NCBI GenBank assembly: GCA_937927975.1
Contig: CALEZT010000186.1
Location: 1 to 64,000 of the forward strand
DNA: 64,000 nt
Direction: 5' to 3'
Origin: an uncultured Phycisphaerales bacterium
GTDB taxonomy: Bacteria; Planctomycetota; Phycisphaerae; Sedimentisphaerales; Anaerobacaceae
Shown one piece after another: positions 1 through 8,362 of this stretch. The notes under the pieces were generated by a model. That model was not told the DNA's origin and did no database searches. It worked only from the letters and a program-made list of their open reading frames with translations. Positions within the stretch are counted from its first letter, which is position 1; each line of letters begins with the position of its first letter. The position numbers and the translations under genes were made by a program.

Positions 1-2
1 GG

Positions 3-23
3 TTTGGGGACGGCGTCCCCAAA
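3..23. repeat. Perfect 9-bp hairpin at the window edge
   Basis: TTTGGGGAC at 3-11 is followed by a 3-base loop and GTCCCCAAA at 15-23. No T-tract follows, so it is not an obvious terminator. It sits beside a copy of a repeat end that recurs near 22.5 kb and may belong to a dispersed element cut by the window boundary. Confidence 0.6.
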
Positions 24-31
24 GGCCATGG

Positions 32-55
32 AAGTACGCGAAAACCGGATGAGCC
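32..55 (+). repeat. Second copy of a foldback-element terminal repeat
   Basis: These 24 bases match the right terminal repeat of the foldback element at 22341-22591 without a mismatch; the core is CGCGAAAACCGGATGAGCC. Only one end is visible here, so the rest of this copy either lies left of the window or has been lost. Confidence 0.7.
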
Positions 56-137
56 CCTCTCCCTCTTGATTCGGCCGTGTTCCCTCGGGTAGAATGGGCG
101 TGCGGCGACGAAACACGGTCTTGTGCGAGGGATGGCC

Positions 138-1046
138 ATGGAAGAAGCGACCACGATCGGTCCGGGGCGAAGGCGGTGGAAGAGGTTCCTGATCCCTGCG
201 GCTTGGATCTTCGCCTCCTATGTTCTGGTGATCATCTTCTTGTGCGCGTTCTTTGACGTTCGCTGCCTGAGCGATCTCTGGGCCTACCGTTGCATGATGG
301 AGGGCCCGCTCCATCCTGCCTGGAAGGACCTGGCCCTGCGGCGAATCCACAAGGGCAGCGATCTTGCACAGATCGTCCGAGAGCGCCCTCCCATGAAGCG
401 GCAGGAGTACGGACCCTACACGCTGTTGTCCTCCTGCGAGGCCGGCAAGACAGGCAATACGCTGTATTTCGTCGCCACCGGCGGCGAGTTGGTTTGTGCT
501 GAGGCCGCCGGCTTCTGGCGCATCGGTTCTCGCTGGGGTCGGTGGGGCTACGTCTTTTTCTCCGACCCGACGCACGTCCGGCTATTCGAGGAGGCCCGCG
601 AGCGTCATCTCGATCAAGTCCGTTTGGAGCAGGACGCCTGGCTGATTCATCGTGCAATCGCGGCCGGCCAGGACGTGGTCCTTTGTCGGCAAATCGAGCG
701 TCGCGAGAGCGACGGTGAACCCGGATACGACGATGAGACGATGCGCATGTACGAGCAGATCTATGGACGGGACGCTCTGACGAGTATGCTGGGACTCCGC
801 TGCGAATTGACTGTCGAAATCTCGCAGTCGTTGTCCGGCGATCTGAAGCCGGGGACGCAGTTGACGCTATCGGTCGATAGATGCAGCCAGGACGATCTGG
901 CCGAGCCTGAGCTCGTCTTCCTTCACGGCGAGGAAGGTGAACCCTATGTGCTGGTTCCGAAGAAGGCCCTTGAATGGTACCAGTCGCTCACGCCGGACGC
1001 AGTCAAACACTTCGAAGCCAGGTGCCTGGTCGGGACCGACCAATAG
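138..1046 (+). CDS. Membrane-anchored protein of unknown function
   Basis: The protein of 302 residues is not recognised. Near the N-terminus a strongly hydrophobic segment (about residues 15-40) follows a short basic stretch (RRRWKR), giving a signal anchor with the bulk of the chain outside the cytoplasm. The soluble part is acidic with no repeats or catalytic motif I can name. The ATG at 138 is chosen because GAGGG lies six bases upstream; GTG at 123 and ATG at 132 are alternatives in the same frame. The gene stands alone, and the next gene is convergent and unrelated. Confidence 0.6.
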   Translation: MEEATTIGPGRRRWKRFLIPAAWIFASYVLVIIFLCAFFDVRCLSDLWAYRCMMEGPLHPAWKDLALRRIHKGSDLAQIVRERPPMKRQEYGPYTLLSSCEAGKTGNTLYFVATGGELVCAEAAGFWRIGSRWGRWGYVFFSDPTHVRLFEEARERHLDQVRLEQDAWLIHRAIAAGQDVVLCRQIERRESDGEPGYDDETMRMYEQIYGRDALTSMLGLRCELTVEISQSLSGDLKPGTQLTLSVDRCSQDDLAEPELVFLHGEEGEPYVLVPKKALEWYQSLTPDAVKHFEARCLVGTDQ

Positions 1047-1113
1047 AACCACGCGGAAAAGAGGCTCCGCAATCAATCCTCCGAAGAGGTCTGCCGATAG
1101 CGTGGGGTGGATT

Positions 1114-1617
1114 TCAGTCCACGCGGGTCTTCTGGTTGTTCAGTATGCTCTTCCAGTATTCGCCCATCTGGCCGCGGTTGTCGAACGATGACTCCAGACA
1201 TGCCGTCATCCACAGGTACCTGTTCTCCATGCTGATCTTTCTCAGGGCGTCATCCTCAGTCGCGAGATACCACTCGACTATCGCGTAGAAGTACGGCAGC
1301 ATCCAGATCAGTTCGCTGTCGAGCTGTCCCTTCCTTGCCCTGTCATTGGCTAGCCGAAGGACTTCGCGAGTTGTCTTTGGGTCGAGACTGCCGATTCCGG
1401 TAACCCATTCAGGGTCCGCCTGGTAGTACCAGGCAAGAAACAACGCCCGCTTCAGAGCCTCCAAATCCCCCTTGTCCCGTGCGAGAGCCAGATACCCTTT
1501 GAGTACATCATCCCATTTCAGGTCTCTCAAGGGAGGTGCGTTCCGTTCCGACTCGCTGAGGTTTGGCTCCTTTCCCATCAGGACATTCTCATAACGCGTG
1601 AACTGCTGGATATCCAT
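1114..1617 (-). CDS. Hypothetical soluble protein
   Basis: This encodes 167 residues with no signal peptide or membrane segment and no family I recognise. It is rich in Trp, Tyr and Leu and looks largely helical (for example WDDVLKGYLALARDKGD and MLPYFYAIVEWYLATEDD), suggesting a small all-alpha fold. The frame stays open upstream to 1746, but the ATG at 1617 has GGAG eight bases upstream, and the upstream extension is Arg/Gly-rich and looks non-coding. It runs convergently to the preceding membrane protein gene with about 67 bp between stops. Confidence 0.5.
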   Translation of the reverse strand: MDIQQFTRYENVLMGKEPNLSESERNAPPLRDLKWDDVLKGYLALARDKGDLEALKRALFLAWYYQADPEWVTGIGSLDPKTTREVLRLANDRARKGQLDSELIWMLPYFYAIVEWYLATEDDALRKISMENRYLWMTACLESSFDNRGQMGEYWKSILNNQKTRVD

Positions 1618-1797
1618 CTGGCCTGCTCCAAGATCGTGACCTTGTCCGACGTATACCGCTCTCTTGCCTCCAAAGTCGGCCCGTTCGACTCTCCGACTGA
1701 TTGTAGGCTCGGGCACGCGGAAAGGCAAAGGGAACCCAACCTGCAAGAACGGTCGAACGGTCTTTCCGCCCTTCTCATCGCTGCGTCACCGGCTGCA

Positions 1798-2295
1798 TCA
1801 CCCGCTCGGAGGGCTTTCCCCTCGCAACTGGCGCAGGGCCTTGAGCTGACGGACGGCCTCTCTGTCGCGAGGGCGGTTCAGTGCCTCCTTGGCCGTGATC
1901 AGCGCGTCGAGGGAGAGCACGTGAAAGTGTCTGCCCTCGACCTCGATGGACACGCTGGCCCGCTTAACCCGCTCGTACCCGCCGAGCCCCTGAATCTCAC
2001 TGAGGCAATCGAGGTGACCGAGGTCCGTATCGAGATAGAGATTCTTGAACTCGCCTGCGTTCCCGGGGGTCAGCTCCAGGGGCTTCCTGCCCGGCGTCAT
2101 TCGATGCACCGGGTGCGAATCGGACAAAGCCGCCTGCAGGGCCAGAAGGTTGGTCGCCGAGAAATCGCAGCAGATGTCGACGTCCTGCGTTGTGACCGTG
2201 CAGCCATGCACGATCCCGGCGTAGCCGCCGACGATCACGAACTCCACCCCTGCATCGGCCAGACGCTCCAACAGGTCGAGGAACCCGCCGCTCAC
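1798..2295 (-). CDS. Nucleotidyltransferase-fold protein (AbiEii/DUF6036-like)
   Basis: A protein of 165 residues of the polymerase-beta-like nucleotidyltransferase superfamily. The pattern FVIVGGYAGIVHG followed by TTQDVDIC matches the GG...T-x-D-x-D metal-binding signature of minimal nucleotidyltransferases found in AbiEii-type and DUF6036 proteins. The GTG start at 2295 overlaps the TGA of the upstream small gene (GTGA) and has GAGG just upstream. Upstream in-frame codons are Arg/Pro/Gly-rich and rejected. Coupling to a 64-residue partner resembles a two-gene module seen in many bacteria. A toxin-antitoxin or regulatory role is inferred only. Confidence 0.7.
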   Translation of the reverse strand: MSGGFLDLLERLADAGVEFVIVGGYAGIVHGCTVTTQDVDICCDFSATNLLALQAALSDSHPVHRMTPGRKPLELTPGNAGEFKNLYLDTDLGHLDCLSEIQGLGGYERVKRASVSIEVEGRHFHVLSLDALITAKEALNRPRDREAVRQLKALRQLRGESPPSG

Positions 2296-2486
2296 AGGAA
2301 CCTCGCTTTCTGAAGCCGTCGCATCCGATCGAGTGCGATCTGATGGCGGCGCATGCGCTCGGCCGGACTCAGGGCCAGGTTCGCCCGGAGCAGGGAGATG
2401 TCGATGCCGTACTCGACGGCTTCCCGAACCGCGTCCGACGACTCCGCCTGCCCCTGGGATTTCGGTTGTTCCGACGGTGCGCTCAT
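2292..2486 (-). CDS. Small protein partner of the nucleotidyltransferase
   Basis: This 64-residue protein is mostly helical and charged. Its core EYGIDISLLRANLALSPAER, followed by RMRRHQIALD, follows the pattern of small proteins often encoded directly upstream of AbiEii/DUF6036-like nucleotidyltransferases (x-E-Y-G-I-D-x-x-L-L-x-x-N-L-x-L-x-P-x-E-R). ATG at 2486 is chosen because the residues before it (PRRMRIVALVRRRC) look like untranslated sequence. Its stop overlaps the start of the downstream gene by four bases. Function unknown; an accessory or antitoxin-like role is a guess from the pairing. Confidence 0.6.
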   Translation of the reverse strand: MSAPSEQPKSQGQAESSDAVREAVEYGIDISLLRANLALSPAERMRRHQIALDRMRRLQKARFL

Positions 2487-2976
2487 GACGGGATTGTAGC
2501 ATCGCCGCCGGACAAGAGCAACGATTCGCATCCGTCTGGGCATCGCAGTGTGGAGGGAGCCTTTCCAGTGCGATGCCTCAGGGCGTCGCTACGAACGGGG
2601 TCTCGACTCGTGGGCTGAAGAGCCCACCTTGCATGTCCGCTCTCTCTGCGTTTCGCTGCGGCCTCTGCGGTTAGACTCTCTTGGTTTCCGCGTGAGAAAA
2701 CTCCGATTTCCGTCGGATTTTTTTGGGGACGCTCCTTACCCCTTGTCCGGCCTGGACTTGCGGTGGGGCGGAATTCAACTGTTTTCTTGAAAGACCGGTT
2801 GTGATCGTTTATAATAGACCTAACTCGTACGGGTTCAGAGACGGCCCGCGCGGGAGTAGAATAGGCGTTGAGACCGCGGGTCCCATTCGCAGGCGACCCG
2901 AAAGCGACACTTCATCGATCGACAACTGTGCCGTCGCGAGTCACGAGCCACGGGTCACGAGTCACGGAGACGAGCC
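2487..2976. other. Intergenic region with repeat debris and a promoter
   Basis: No gene is seen in this 490-bp stretch between divergent genes. It contains a hairpin (GTGGGCT at 2610-2616, AGCCCAC at 2621-2627), a T7 run before GGGGACGCTCC near 2720-2736, a sigma-70 promoter reading right (entered separately), and short imperfect direct repeats of GTCACGAGYCACGG at about 2938-2970, just before the endonuclease gene. The mixture resembles remnants of dispersed repeats. Confidence 0.5.
2787..2815 (+). promoter_or_regulatory. Sigma-70-type promoter for the HNH-AP2 gene
   Basis: TTGAAA (2787-2792), a 17-bp spacer and a consensus TATAAT (2810-2815) read toward the endonuclease gene. Transcription would start near 2822, giving a leader of about 155 nt. 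Confidence 0.65.
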
Positions 2977-3807
2977 ATGGAAAAGCGATGCTGTCGGAAC
3001 TGTATGTATGGGAAGCGGCCCCAGGGGCGGTGGCTGCGAGTCGCGCTGTCGCGGTGGCCGGGGATGGTGATCTGCTCGGTCTGCGCCGATTGTCCCGGCA
3101 AGACGTGCGGCGTGTACGCCGAGTCGTATTGCCGGAACTTCTGCCCCAGGCCGGGTCTTGCGTGCGAGCCGCAGGAGCCGATCGTCGAGCCGGGCGAGAC
3201 GCTCTGCAAGATCCCGCTATCGCAGGGACTATATGCGCTGGTCGACCCCGAGGACTACGAGGAGCTGAACAAGCATAAGTGGTGCGCGACCAGCGGCAAA
3301 CATACATGCTATGCCTGCCGCAGGGGGCCGGACGGCAAGCTGATCTTCATGCATCGCGTGGTCATGAAGACTCCGGCGGATATGATCGTCGATCATATCA
3401 ACCTGGACGGCCTCGACAACCGTAAACGGTTCTTGCGGAACTGCACGCAGGAACAGAACAGCTACAACCGCGCGCCGCATCGCGGCGCCACGGGCTTCAA
3501 GGGGGTCAGATACCACGAACAGAAAGGCAAGTACAAGTCGCTCATCCGGTACAAGGGCAAGGACATTCTGATCGGGTGGTTCGACGATCCGGTCTCGGCG
3601 GCCAAGGCCCGCGATCGCAAGGCGTGGGAACTGCAGGGCGAGTTCGCGTATCTGAACTTCCCCGACGACCTGCCGCGCGGGGACCGTGGGACGGCCGAAC
3701 CCGGCGGAGCCAGGATCGTTCTCCTGAAGGGGCGAGCCGTGCTACACACGAAGGCCTTGGGGCGACTGGTCGTCGTCCGAGCCGAGGCGTCAGGGCACGC
3801 GGGGTAG
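2977..3807 (+). CDS. HNH endonuclease with AP2 DNA-binding domain
   Basis: A 276-residue free-standing homing-type nuclease. The N-terminal 60 residues are Cys-rich (CCRNC, CSVCADC, CGVYAESYC) and may bind metal. The central HNH region shows MHRVVM, VDHINLDGLDNRK and NCTQEQN, matching the H...DH-x-x-x-D...N...CT..QN arrangement. An AP2 module follows (GFKGVRYHEQKGKYKSLI, then IGWFDDPVSAAKARD and AYLNFP). Such HNH-AP2 proteins are common in Phycisphaerae and spread as selfish or intron-linked genes, though no intron is visible here. The last 45 residues lack known homology, and the final 18 bases overlap the convergent lipoprotein gene, so the C-terminus may be an acquired read-through extension. 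Confidence 0.85.
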   Translation: MEKRCCRNCMYGKRPQGRWLRVALSRWPGMVICSVCADCPGKTCGVYAESYCRNFCPRPGLACEPQEPIVEPGETLCKIPLSQGLYALVDPEDYEELNKHKWCATSGKHTCYACRRGPDGKLIFMHRVVMKTPADMIVDHINLDGLDNRKRFLRNCTQEQNSYNRAPHRGATGFKGVRYHEQKGKYKSLIRYKGKDILIGWFDDPVSAAKARDRKAWELQGEFAYLNFPDDLPRGDRGTAEPGGARIVLLKGRAVLHTKALGRLVVVRAEASGHAG

Positions 3808-4389
3808 GATCTTCTCGGCCGCCTGTTTGGCCAGGTCCAGAGACTGGTCGCCCTTGCCCACGACGGTGACGATGAGCAGGTTGGAGTTCTTGAGGATGTT
3901 CAACTGGTTGAGCTTTCCGGCGGCCCAGTACGCCTTCTGGCCCAGGCCCTCGACGGGCACGGGGTCCACGCCGGAGATGGACTTGGAGGCGGCCTGCGCC
4001 TGTTCGAAGTTCTTGGCCGAGGCGCCGGCGCGAACGTACAGACTGACGCCAGTGAAATCCGTCGCGACGTAGCTGACGTTGGACATGGTGACGCCGTCGC
4101 CCTGCACGGTGGGCTCGTTGACCGTCTTGCCGAGGAGCGTCTCGGCGTCGGCTTTCGCGAGGAACTCCGAGGCGTCGATCTTCGTCGGGGCGAGGGCCGC
4201 CGGAACTGCCGCGGCGTCGGCGGACGCAGGAGAGGGCGGCGTTGCAGGCTGGGAGGTCTGGGGCGGGCCGCTCGGGGCCGGCCCCTTGGCGGGCTCATTC
4301 TCCTTGGAGCCACAGGCGCAAAGGCCCAACATCAGGACGCCGAGCACGAGACACCCTATGACCGGAACCACCGTTTTCGCTTTCATCAT
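3790..4389 (-). CDS. Predicted lipoprotein
   Basis: This 199-residue protein has a lipoprotein signal: a short basic start, a hydrophobic core (VVPVIGCLVLGVLMLGL) and Cys at 24 or 26 as the lipidation site. A Pro/Ala/Ser-rich linker (about 30-65) precedes a globular part with ASEFLAKADAETLLGK and YVRAGASAKNFEQA. That pattern resembles small DUF3558-like lipoprotein domains, but the match is weak. ATG at 4389 has GAGG eight bases upstream. It lies just upstream of the end of the T2SS operon on the same strand, though separated from it by 172 bp; a functional link is not shown. Confidence 0.7.
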   Translation of the reverse strand: MMKAKTVVPVIGCLVLGVLMLGLCACGSKENEPAKGPAPSGPPQTSQPATPPSPASADAAAVPAALAPTKIDASEFLAKADAETLLGKTVNEPTVQGDGVTMSNVSYVATDFTGVSLYVRAGASAKNFEQAQAASKSISGVDPVPVEGLGQKAYWAAGKLNQLNILKNSNLLIVTVVGKGDQSLDLAKQAAEKILPRVP

Positions 4390-4561
4390 CGTTCAATCCT
4401 CTGCGAACATAGTCGGATTCAGATCCACTGGAGAACAGACTGTAGCGACGATCTGGCGGCAATGCAAACGGAATTCCCGGCGTGAAGCGAGAGGATCGAT
4501 CCCGGAGCAGGCGTTCGCGGCCAGTCCTCGCTCGGGCGGCGGGTTCGTGACATCCCGCGGT

Positions 4562-5116
4562 TCAGGAGGCCTGGGCGACCTGCGTCTGCTCGGCGGTCAG
4601 GCGGGGGCTGCAGATCTCCACGGTGGCGTCGAGCAGGGCCTCGTTGGTGGCGTCGGTGCGGAAGTAGAGGCTGCCGACGCGGACCACCGCCTCGGCGGTC
4701 TGGATCTCGGTCAAAAACGCGACGAGCTGTCGCGGGGCGATGTCCTGCAGCTCGATCGTGACGACGGTCTCGGAGTAGTCCGGGCGGACCTGCACGACGC
4801 CGGGCTGCATCTTTGTGACGTGGGCGTCCAGCTTGTGCCGGCTGATCATCGTTTCGAGGAATCGAGGCAGCTGGAATCCAGGGTCCTGGGAGGCGATTCG
4901 CGCCCGCAGGCCTTTGAACTGGTTCGCCAGAGTCTGGTATTCGACGCTTTGGGCCTGAAGCTGGCGCACCTGATCTCGTTTCTCGGGGAGGATGCGTTCG
5001 AGGGTCCGGATGCGTTCCCGGGCGGGTCGGAAGATCGCCGTCCAGGCCGCGAACACGACCAGCATGGCGACCAGGCCGATCGCCAGGTTTCGTTCTCGTG
5101 GGTTGATCTGGATCAT
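4562..5116 (-). CDS. gspM: Type II secretion protein GspM-like
   Basis: At 184 residues this has the GspM/PilO architecture: a short cytoplasmic start, one membrane segment (about residues 11-29, LAIGLVAMLVVFAAWTAIF), a coiled-coil stretch (RERIRTLERILPEKRDQVRQ) and a C-terminal ferredoxin-like domain. GspM is an inner-membrane platform subunit that pairs with GspL and links it to the rest of the assembly. Its ATG overlaps the end of gspL by four bases (ATGA). It is the last gene of the operon. Identification rests on topology and position more than on sequence motifs. Confidence 0.8.
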   Translation of the reverse strand: MIQINPRERNLAIGLVAMLVVFAAWTAIFRPARERIRTLERILPEKRDQVRQLQAQSVEYQTLANQFKGLRARIASQDPGFQLPRFLETMISRHKLDAHVTKMQPGVVQVRPDYSETVVTIELQDIAPRQLVAFLTEIQTAEAVVRVGSLYFRTDATNEALLDATVEICSPRLTAEQTQVAQAS

Positions 5117-6597
5117 GATGCCTTCTTCTCCGTTGTGGACAGCGAGATCTTGAACTCCACCTTTTGCGACTCGGGTCGTTTCTGCGGCTGCGGAGCGTCC
5201 ACGAGCCTGAGTCCCGGCGTGTTTTCGAGAATCCGCTGCCAGTCGCCGAACGTGGCGAACGAATCGCAGGTGCCGGTGATGCGAACGGAACTGCCGGCGA
5301 TCAGCATCTCGTGCAGTCGCAGGTTGCCCGAGGAGGGGATTTGCCGGCTCAGCGTGGCCAGGACCTCCAGCGGGCCGGGCTGGTTCGGGTTGAAGCCGGT
5401 GAACAGTTCACAGTCCTTGCGAAGGGCGTCGAGTTTCTGCTGGAGCTGCGCCGCGGGATTGACGACGGTCCGCTCCTCGGGGACGACGCGGAGGAAGAGC
5501 GCTCTTTCCTGCTCTCTGAGCTTGGTGTACTGCGACTCCAGCGACGAGAGCTGGAGGAACAGGCCGATCACCCAGATGGCCACCGCAGCCGCAGCGAGGC
5601 CGCCGCAGATGGCCATCTCCCGGCGTACCCGCACGACCGGCTGGGTCCGGGTCCGATAGGCCTTGAGAAAATCGGTTTGGCTCGTCCCCTGCGGCTGGAG
5701 CGTCCGCAGGGCCAGGCCTTCCGCGACGCACAGGACCGAGTCCGCGTCGGCGGCTGCCGACCGGATGACGTTCACGCACGGATTGACCGGCACGATCCGG
5801 CTGTTGATCTTCTCGCCGATCGCGGGCGGCAGAAGCTCCGCCATCCGGCCCGATGCGATCAGGAAGATGTACAGGCCGGCTTCGGGGTCGCTGCGAAAGA
5901 GCCGTCTCCAGGTGATCTCGATCTCCTGGGCGAGGATCTCCGCGGTCTGCTGGACGACCGTTTCGAGGTCCTGCGTTTCGCTGGAGAGCATCGGCAGGGT
6001 GCGGACGAGCAGCAGATAGCCGTCCTGCGTTGCCGCGAGGTTGATCGTGGATTCGTCCACGTACAGGACGGCCGCCCGCCCTTGGAGCGAGGCCGGATGG
6101 TTGGCGGCGATCGCGGCCTGGCCGGCGATCGTCGGGCAGTCCACTCGCACCGGCTTGATCCTGGCTTCGTCGAGCGAGGCCAGGTGCTCGGCAAACTGAT
6201 CGCACGACGTGGCGGCCACCAGCAGCGAATGGCGTCCGTCCGGAGAAGGCAGGGCGGTGCAGACCTGCGTGACCGCCTCCTCGGTCGGAATGGGGAAACA
6301 GTTCCGCAGACTCGACGCGTCGCCGGCCTGGAGCGCCGCCAGGCCCGCCGCGTCGGTCTGGACGTCAGCGAAGAAGAATGTGTGGGAAGGCAGGGACACC
6401 GCGACGTCGGCCCGCGGGTCGAAGCCGTGGTCCTGGATCAGCGAGCGGAGAATCGCCGATGGCGAATCCGTGCTCCGTCGGGCTTGCGTGGCGAGAGTTT
6501 TCTCCAGGCAAAGGCCCTCCGCAGTCCGAGCGATCTGCGCGGCTCGGACGTGGCTGCGTCCGATTTCGATTCCGATGCATTTTCTGGGCGTTCTGAT
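5113..6597 (-). CDS. gspL: Type II secretion protein GspL (PilM/PilN-like), ATC start proposed
   Basis: GspL recruits the GspE ATPase to the inner membrane. The N-terminal part is an actin-like (PilM-type) domain beginning CIGIEIGRSHVRAAQI, the phosphate-1 loop pattern of that fold. One membrane segment lies at about 328-350 (MAICGGLAAAAVAIWVIGLF), then a coiled coil and a periplasmic PilN-like domain. The first ATG/GTG/TTG in frame is GTG at 6399, which would delete the whole first motif. An in-frame TGA at 6612-6610 limits extension. The only fitting start is ATC at 6597, five bases after GAGGTG, giving 494 residues. Either a rare ATC start or a sequence difference is implied. gspM overlaps its end by four bases. 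Confidence 0.85.
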   Translation of the reverse strand: MRTPRKCIGIEIGRSHVRAAQIARTAEGLCLEKTLATQARRSTDSPSAILRSLIQDHGFDPRADVAVSLPSHTFFFADVQTDAAGLAALQAGDASSLRNCFPIPTEEAVTQVCTALPSPDGRHSLLVAATSCDQFAEHLASLDEARIKPVRVDCPTIAGQAAIAANHPASLQGRAAVLYVDESTINLAATQDGYLLLVRTLPMLSSETQDLETVVQQTAEILAQEIEITWRRLFRSDPEAGLYIFLIASGRMAELLPPAIGEKINSRIVPVNPCVNVIRSAAADADSVLCVAEGLALRTLQPQGTSQTDFLKAYRTRTQPVVRVRREMAICGGLAAAAVAIWVIGLFLQLSSLESQYTKLREQERALFLRVVPEERTVVNPAAQLQQKLDALRKDCELFTGFNPNQPGPLEVLATLSRQIPSSGNLRLHEMLIAGSSVRITGTCDSFATFGDWQRILENTPGLRLVDAPQPQKRPESQKVEFKISLSTTEKKAS

Positions 6598-6650
6598 GCC
6601 TTCACCTCTTCAAAGGGTCGCCGGGGGACCGAGACGCGTCCTCGGCGTCT

Positions 6651-7640
6651 CTACAGCTCCCGGTATAGAATCATATCGACCGTTCCGGCCTGCGTGTTTC
6701 TTCTGAGCAACGCTTCGGCTGCGCGCGCGCGGTCGGCCAGGCCGGCCCGCGAGAGAACGCGGTAAAACCGGTCCTGGGGACGCACGCAGACGCGGTCCTT
6801 GATCGCCCGGTAGACATTATCGGTCATTCCCGGCAGGCTTCGGAGCTGCGCGACGTTTGTGAACGGCTTGATCCTGCGCTGGTTGAGGATCATCTGGGCG
6901 ACCGCGCCGTCCATCTGTTCCGAGAGCGACTGGAGGACGAGCTTCGGCGCGGCGTTGACGTTGATCTTTCCGTCGCCGACGCAGGTCAGATAGGGACGCA
7001 GCCGGTTGAACGCCTCGGGCGTGACGCCTTTGACCCAGAGCAGATCGTCCACCGTGTCGAGCGGTCGGTTGCGGCAGGCGTACGGTCGCGGCAGGGCCTG
7101 ATAGTGGTCGTTCTCGGCGCCGGTGTTCTCCCGCTGGATGAACGGCAGACGCGTCACTTCCTCGTCGGAATCGATCCAGTCGATCAGGCACGGGACCATG
7201 CCGTAGCCGATTCGCTCGGAACGGTCCTGTTGGGCGTTCACCAGGTCGATCAGTCGCAGGAGTTGGTCGATGACCGGTCGATTCAGTTGTCCGTCGGCGG
7301 TCCTGAGATGGTTGACGTTCAGCAGTCCGCTTTCGTCGCTGACCGTGACGGAGCAGTTGGCGTCGTCGATGAGGAAGGAATTGTCTCCAGTCAGAAGGGC
7401 GGAGAACCGCGGGTCCGCGCCGAGGTCGTTGACGTCCCGAACCGCTGCGATGGCGATCTCAATCCCGGCCCGCGCGGCGGCGCCGACCTGTTCGGCGCGG
7501 TGGAAGCTGTCGGCTGAATCCAGCCGGGCGCGGGCTGTCAGGTTGAAGCCGAACAGCAGGCTCGACAGCACGAGGACCGCCCCGAGCACGACGACGAGGA
7601 TGAAGCCGCCTTGTCTGTGACCTGTGCGGGTTCGTGTCAT
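6651..7640 (-). CDS. gspK: Type II secretion minor pseudopilin GspK
   Basis: A 329-residue large pseudopilin that caps the pseudopilus tip with GspI and GspJ. The start is a prepilin leader, GHRQGGFILVVVLGAVLVLS, with cleavage expected before FILVV. As usual for GspK, position +5 is not Glu. The rest is the GspK periplasmic body, with helix-hairpin-helix-like stretches (VDDLLWVKGVTPEAFNRLRP, NVAQLRSLPGMT) and NVNAAPK. ATG at 7640 overlaps the gspJ stop (ATGA) and is chosen over upstream starts that would run antisense-like through gspJ. Processing needs a prepilin peptidase, none of which is encoded nearby. Confidence 0.93.
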   Translation of the reverse strand: MTRTRTGHRQGGFILVVVLGAVLVLSSLLFGFNLTARARLDSADSFHRAEQVGAAARAGIEIAIAAVRDVNDLGADPRFSALLTGDNSFLIDDANCSVTVSDESGLLNVNHLRTADGQLNRPVIDQLLRLIDLVNAQQDRSERIGYGMVPCLIDWIDSDEEVTRLPFIQRENTGAENDHYQALPRPYACRNRPLDTVDDLLWVKGVTPEAFNRLRPYLTCVGDGKINVNAAPKLVLQSLSEQMDGAVAQMILNQRRIKPFTNVAQLRSLPGMTDNVYRAIKDRVCVRPQDRFYRVLSRAGLADRARAAEALLRRNTQAGTVDMILYREL

Positions 7641-8362
7641 GGTTGTCTGCCCGGGGCCCTGGTTGGTTGTCCACGAAGCGCGCTTTGGCAGGCGACGGGG
7701 ACCGTCGTCGCATATCGCTGCACGGATCCCTGGCGGTCGGTGACGCCGATCGCGATCCGGACCGCATGCGGCAATCGTCCGGCCCGCCTCGAATCCCAGG
7801 CGGTCTGCCATTGTTTCCCATCGTGGAACTTCAGTTCGATTTCCGTCAGGCCGGTCAGGATGGGCCGCCAGACGCCGGTTTCCTTCAGCGTGCTCGTGCG
7901 TTGGACGAAGGGCTCGCAGCAGATCAGCAGGGCGTCCTGCGAGTCTTCGTAGCGGTACGCGACATGCGAGATCCCTAGGGGTCTGTCGAATCCGAGGTCG
8001 AATCCGCCTGTCGTGACGAAGCTCAGGAGATTGCCGCGCAAAGCCGCGGGTTCGGCGTAGAACGCAGCGGCGGGTTCCGCGGGCTTGATCGTGCGTCCGA
8101 CATCCGTTTGCGGCGCGTGTGAAGCCGTCGGAGGCAGGTACGCGCAGCGAATCTGGCGGGCCATCATGCGAAGCGCCAGATGCGCGCGTTCCGAGCACGC
8201 CATGCGGGAGCCGTAGACGTCCAGCGACCGGGAGGTGGCCGCGTAGCTGCCGTAGACCATCGTGACGATGGACGCGACGATCGCCAGCGAGACCAGCATC
8301 TCGATCAGGGTGAACGCTTTCTGTGCGGCTCTACAATGCACGGATCTTCCTCTCTGCGACAT
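7637..8362 (-). CDS. gspJ: Type II secretion minor pseudopilin GspJ
   Basis: A 241-residue pseudopilin of the tip complex. The N-terminal leader ends at QKAFTLIEMLVSLAIVAS, with the prepilin peptidase site before Phe and the required Glu at mature position 5. The body matches the GspJ-type fold (RMMARQIRCAYLPP, LLSFVTTGGFDLG, LTEIELKFHDGKQW). Length fits GspJ. It overlaps gspI by 32 bases upstream and gspK by four downstream, so translation is probably coupled along gspI-J-K. Confidence 0.9.
   Translation of the reverse strand: MSQRGRSVHCRAAQKAFTLIEMLVSLAIVASIVTMVYGSYAATSRSLDVYGSRMACSERAHLALRMMARQIRCAYLPPTASHAPQTDVGRTIKPAEPAAAFYAEPAALRGNLLSFVTTGGFDLGFDRPLGISHVAYRYEDSQDALLICCEPFVQRTSTLKETGVWRPILTGLTEIELKFHDGKQWQTAWDSRRAGRLPHAVRIAIGVTDRQGSVQRYATTVPVACQSALRGQPTRAPGRQP

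Noticed and set aside
5164..6765. A 533-codon open frame on the plus strand
   Set aside because: Antisense to gspL, with composition typical of a shadow frame.
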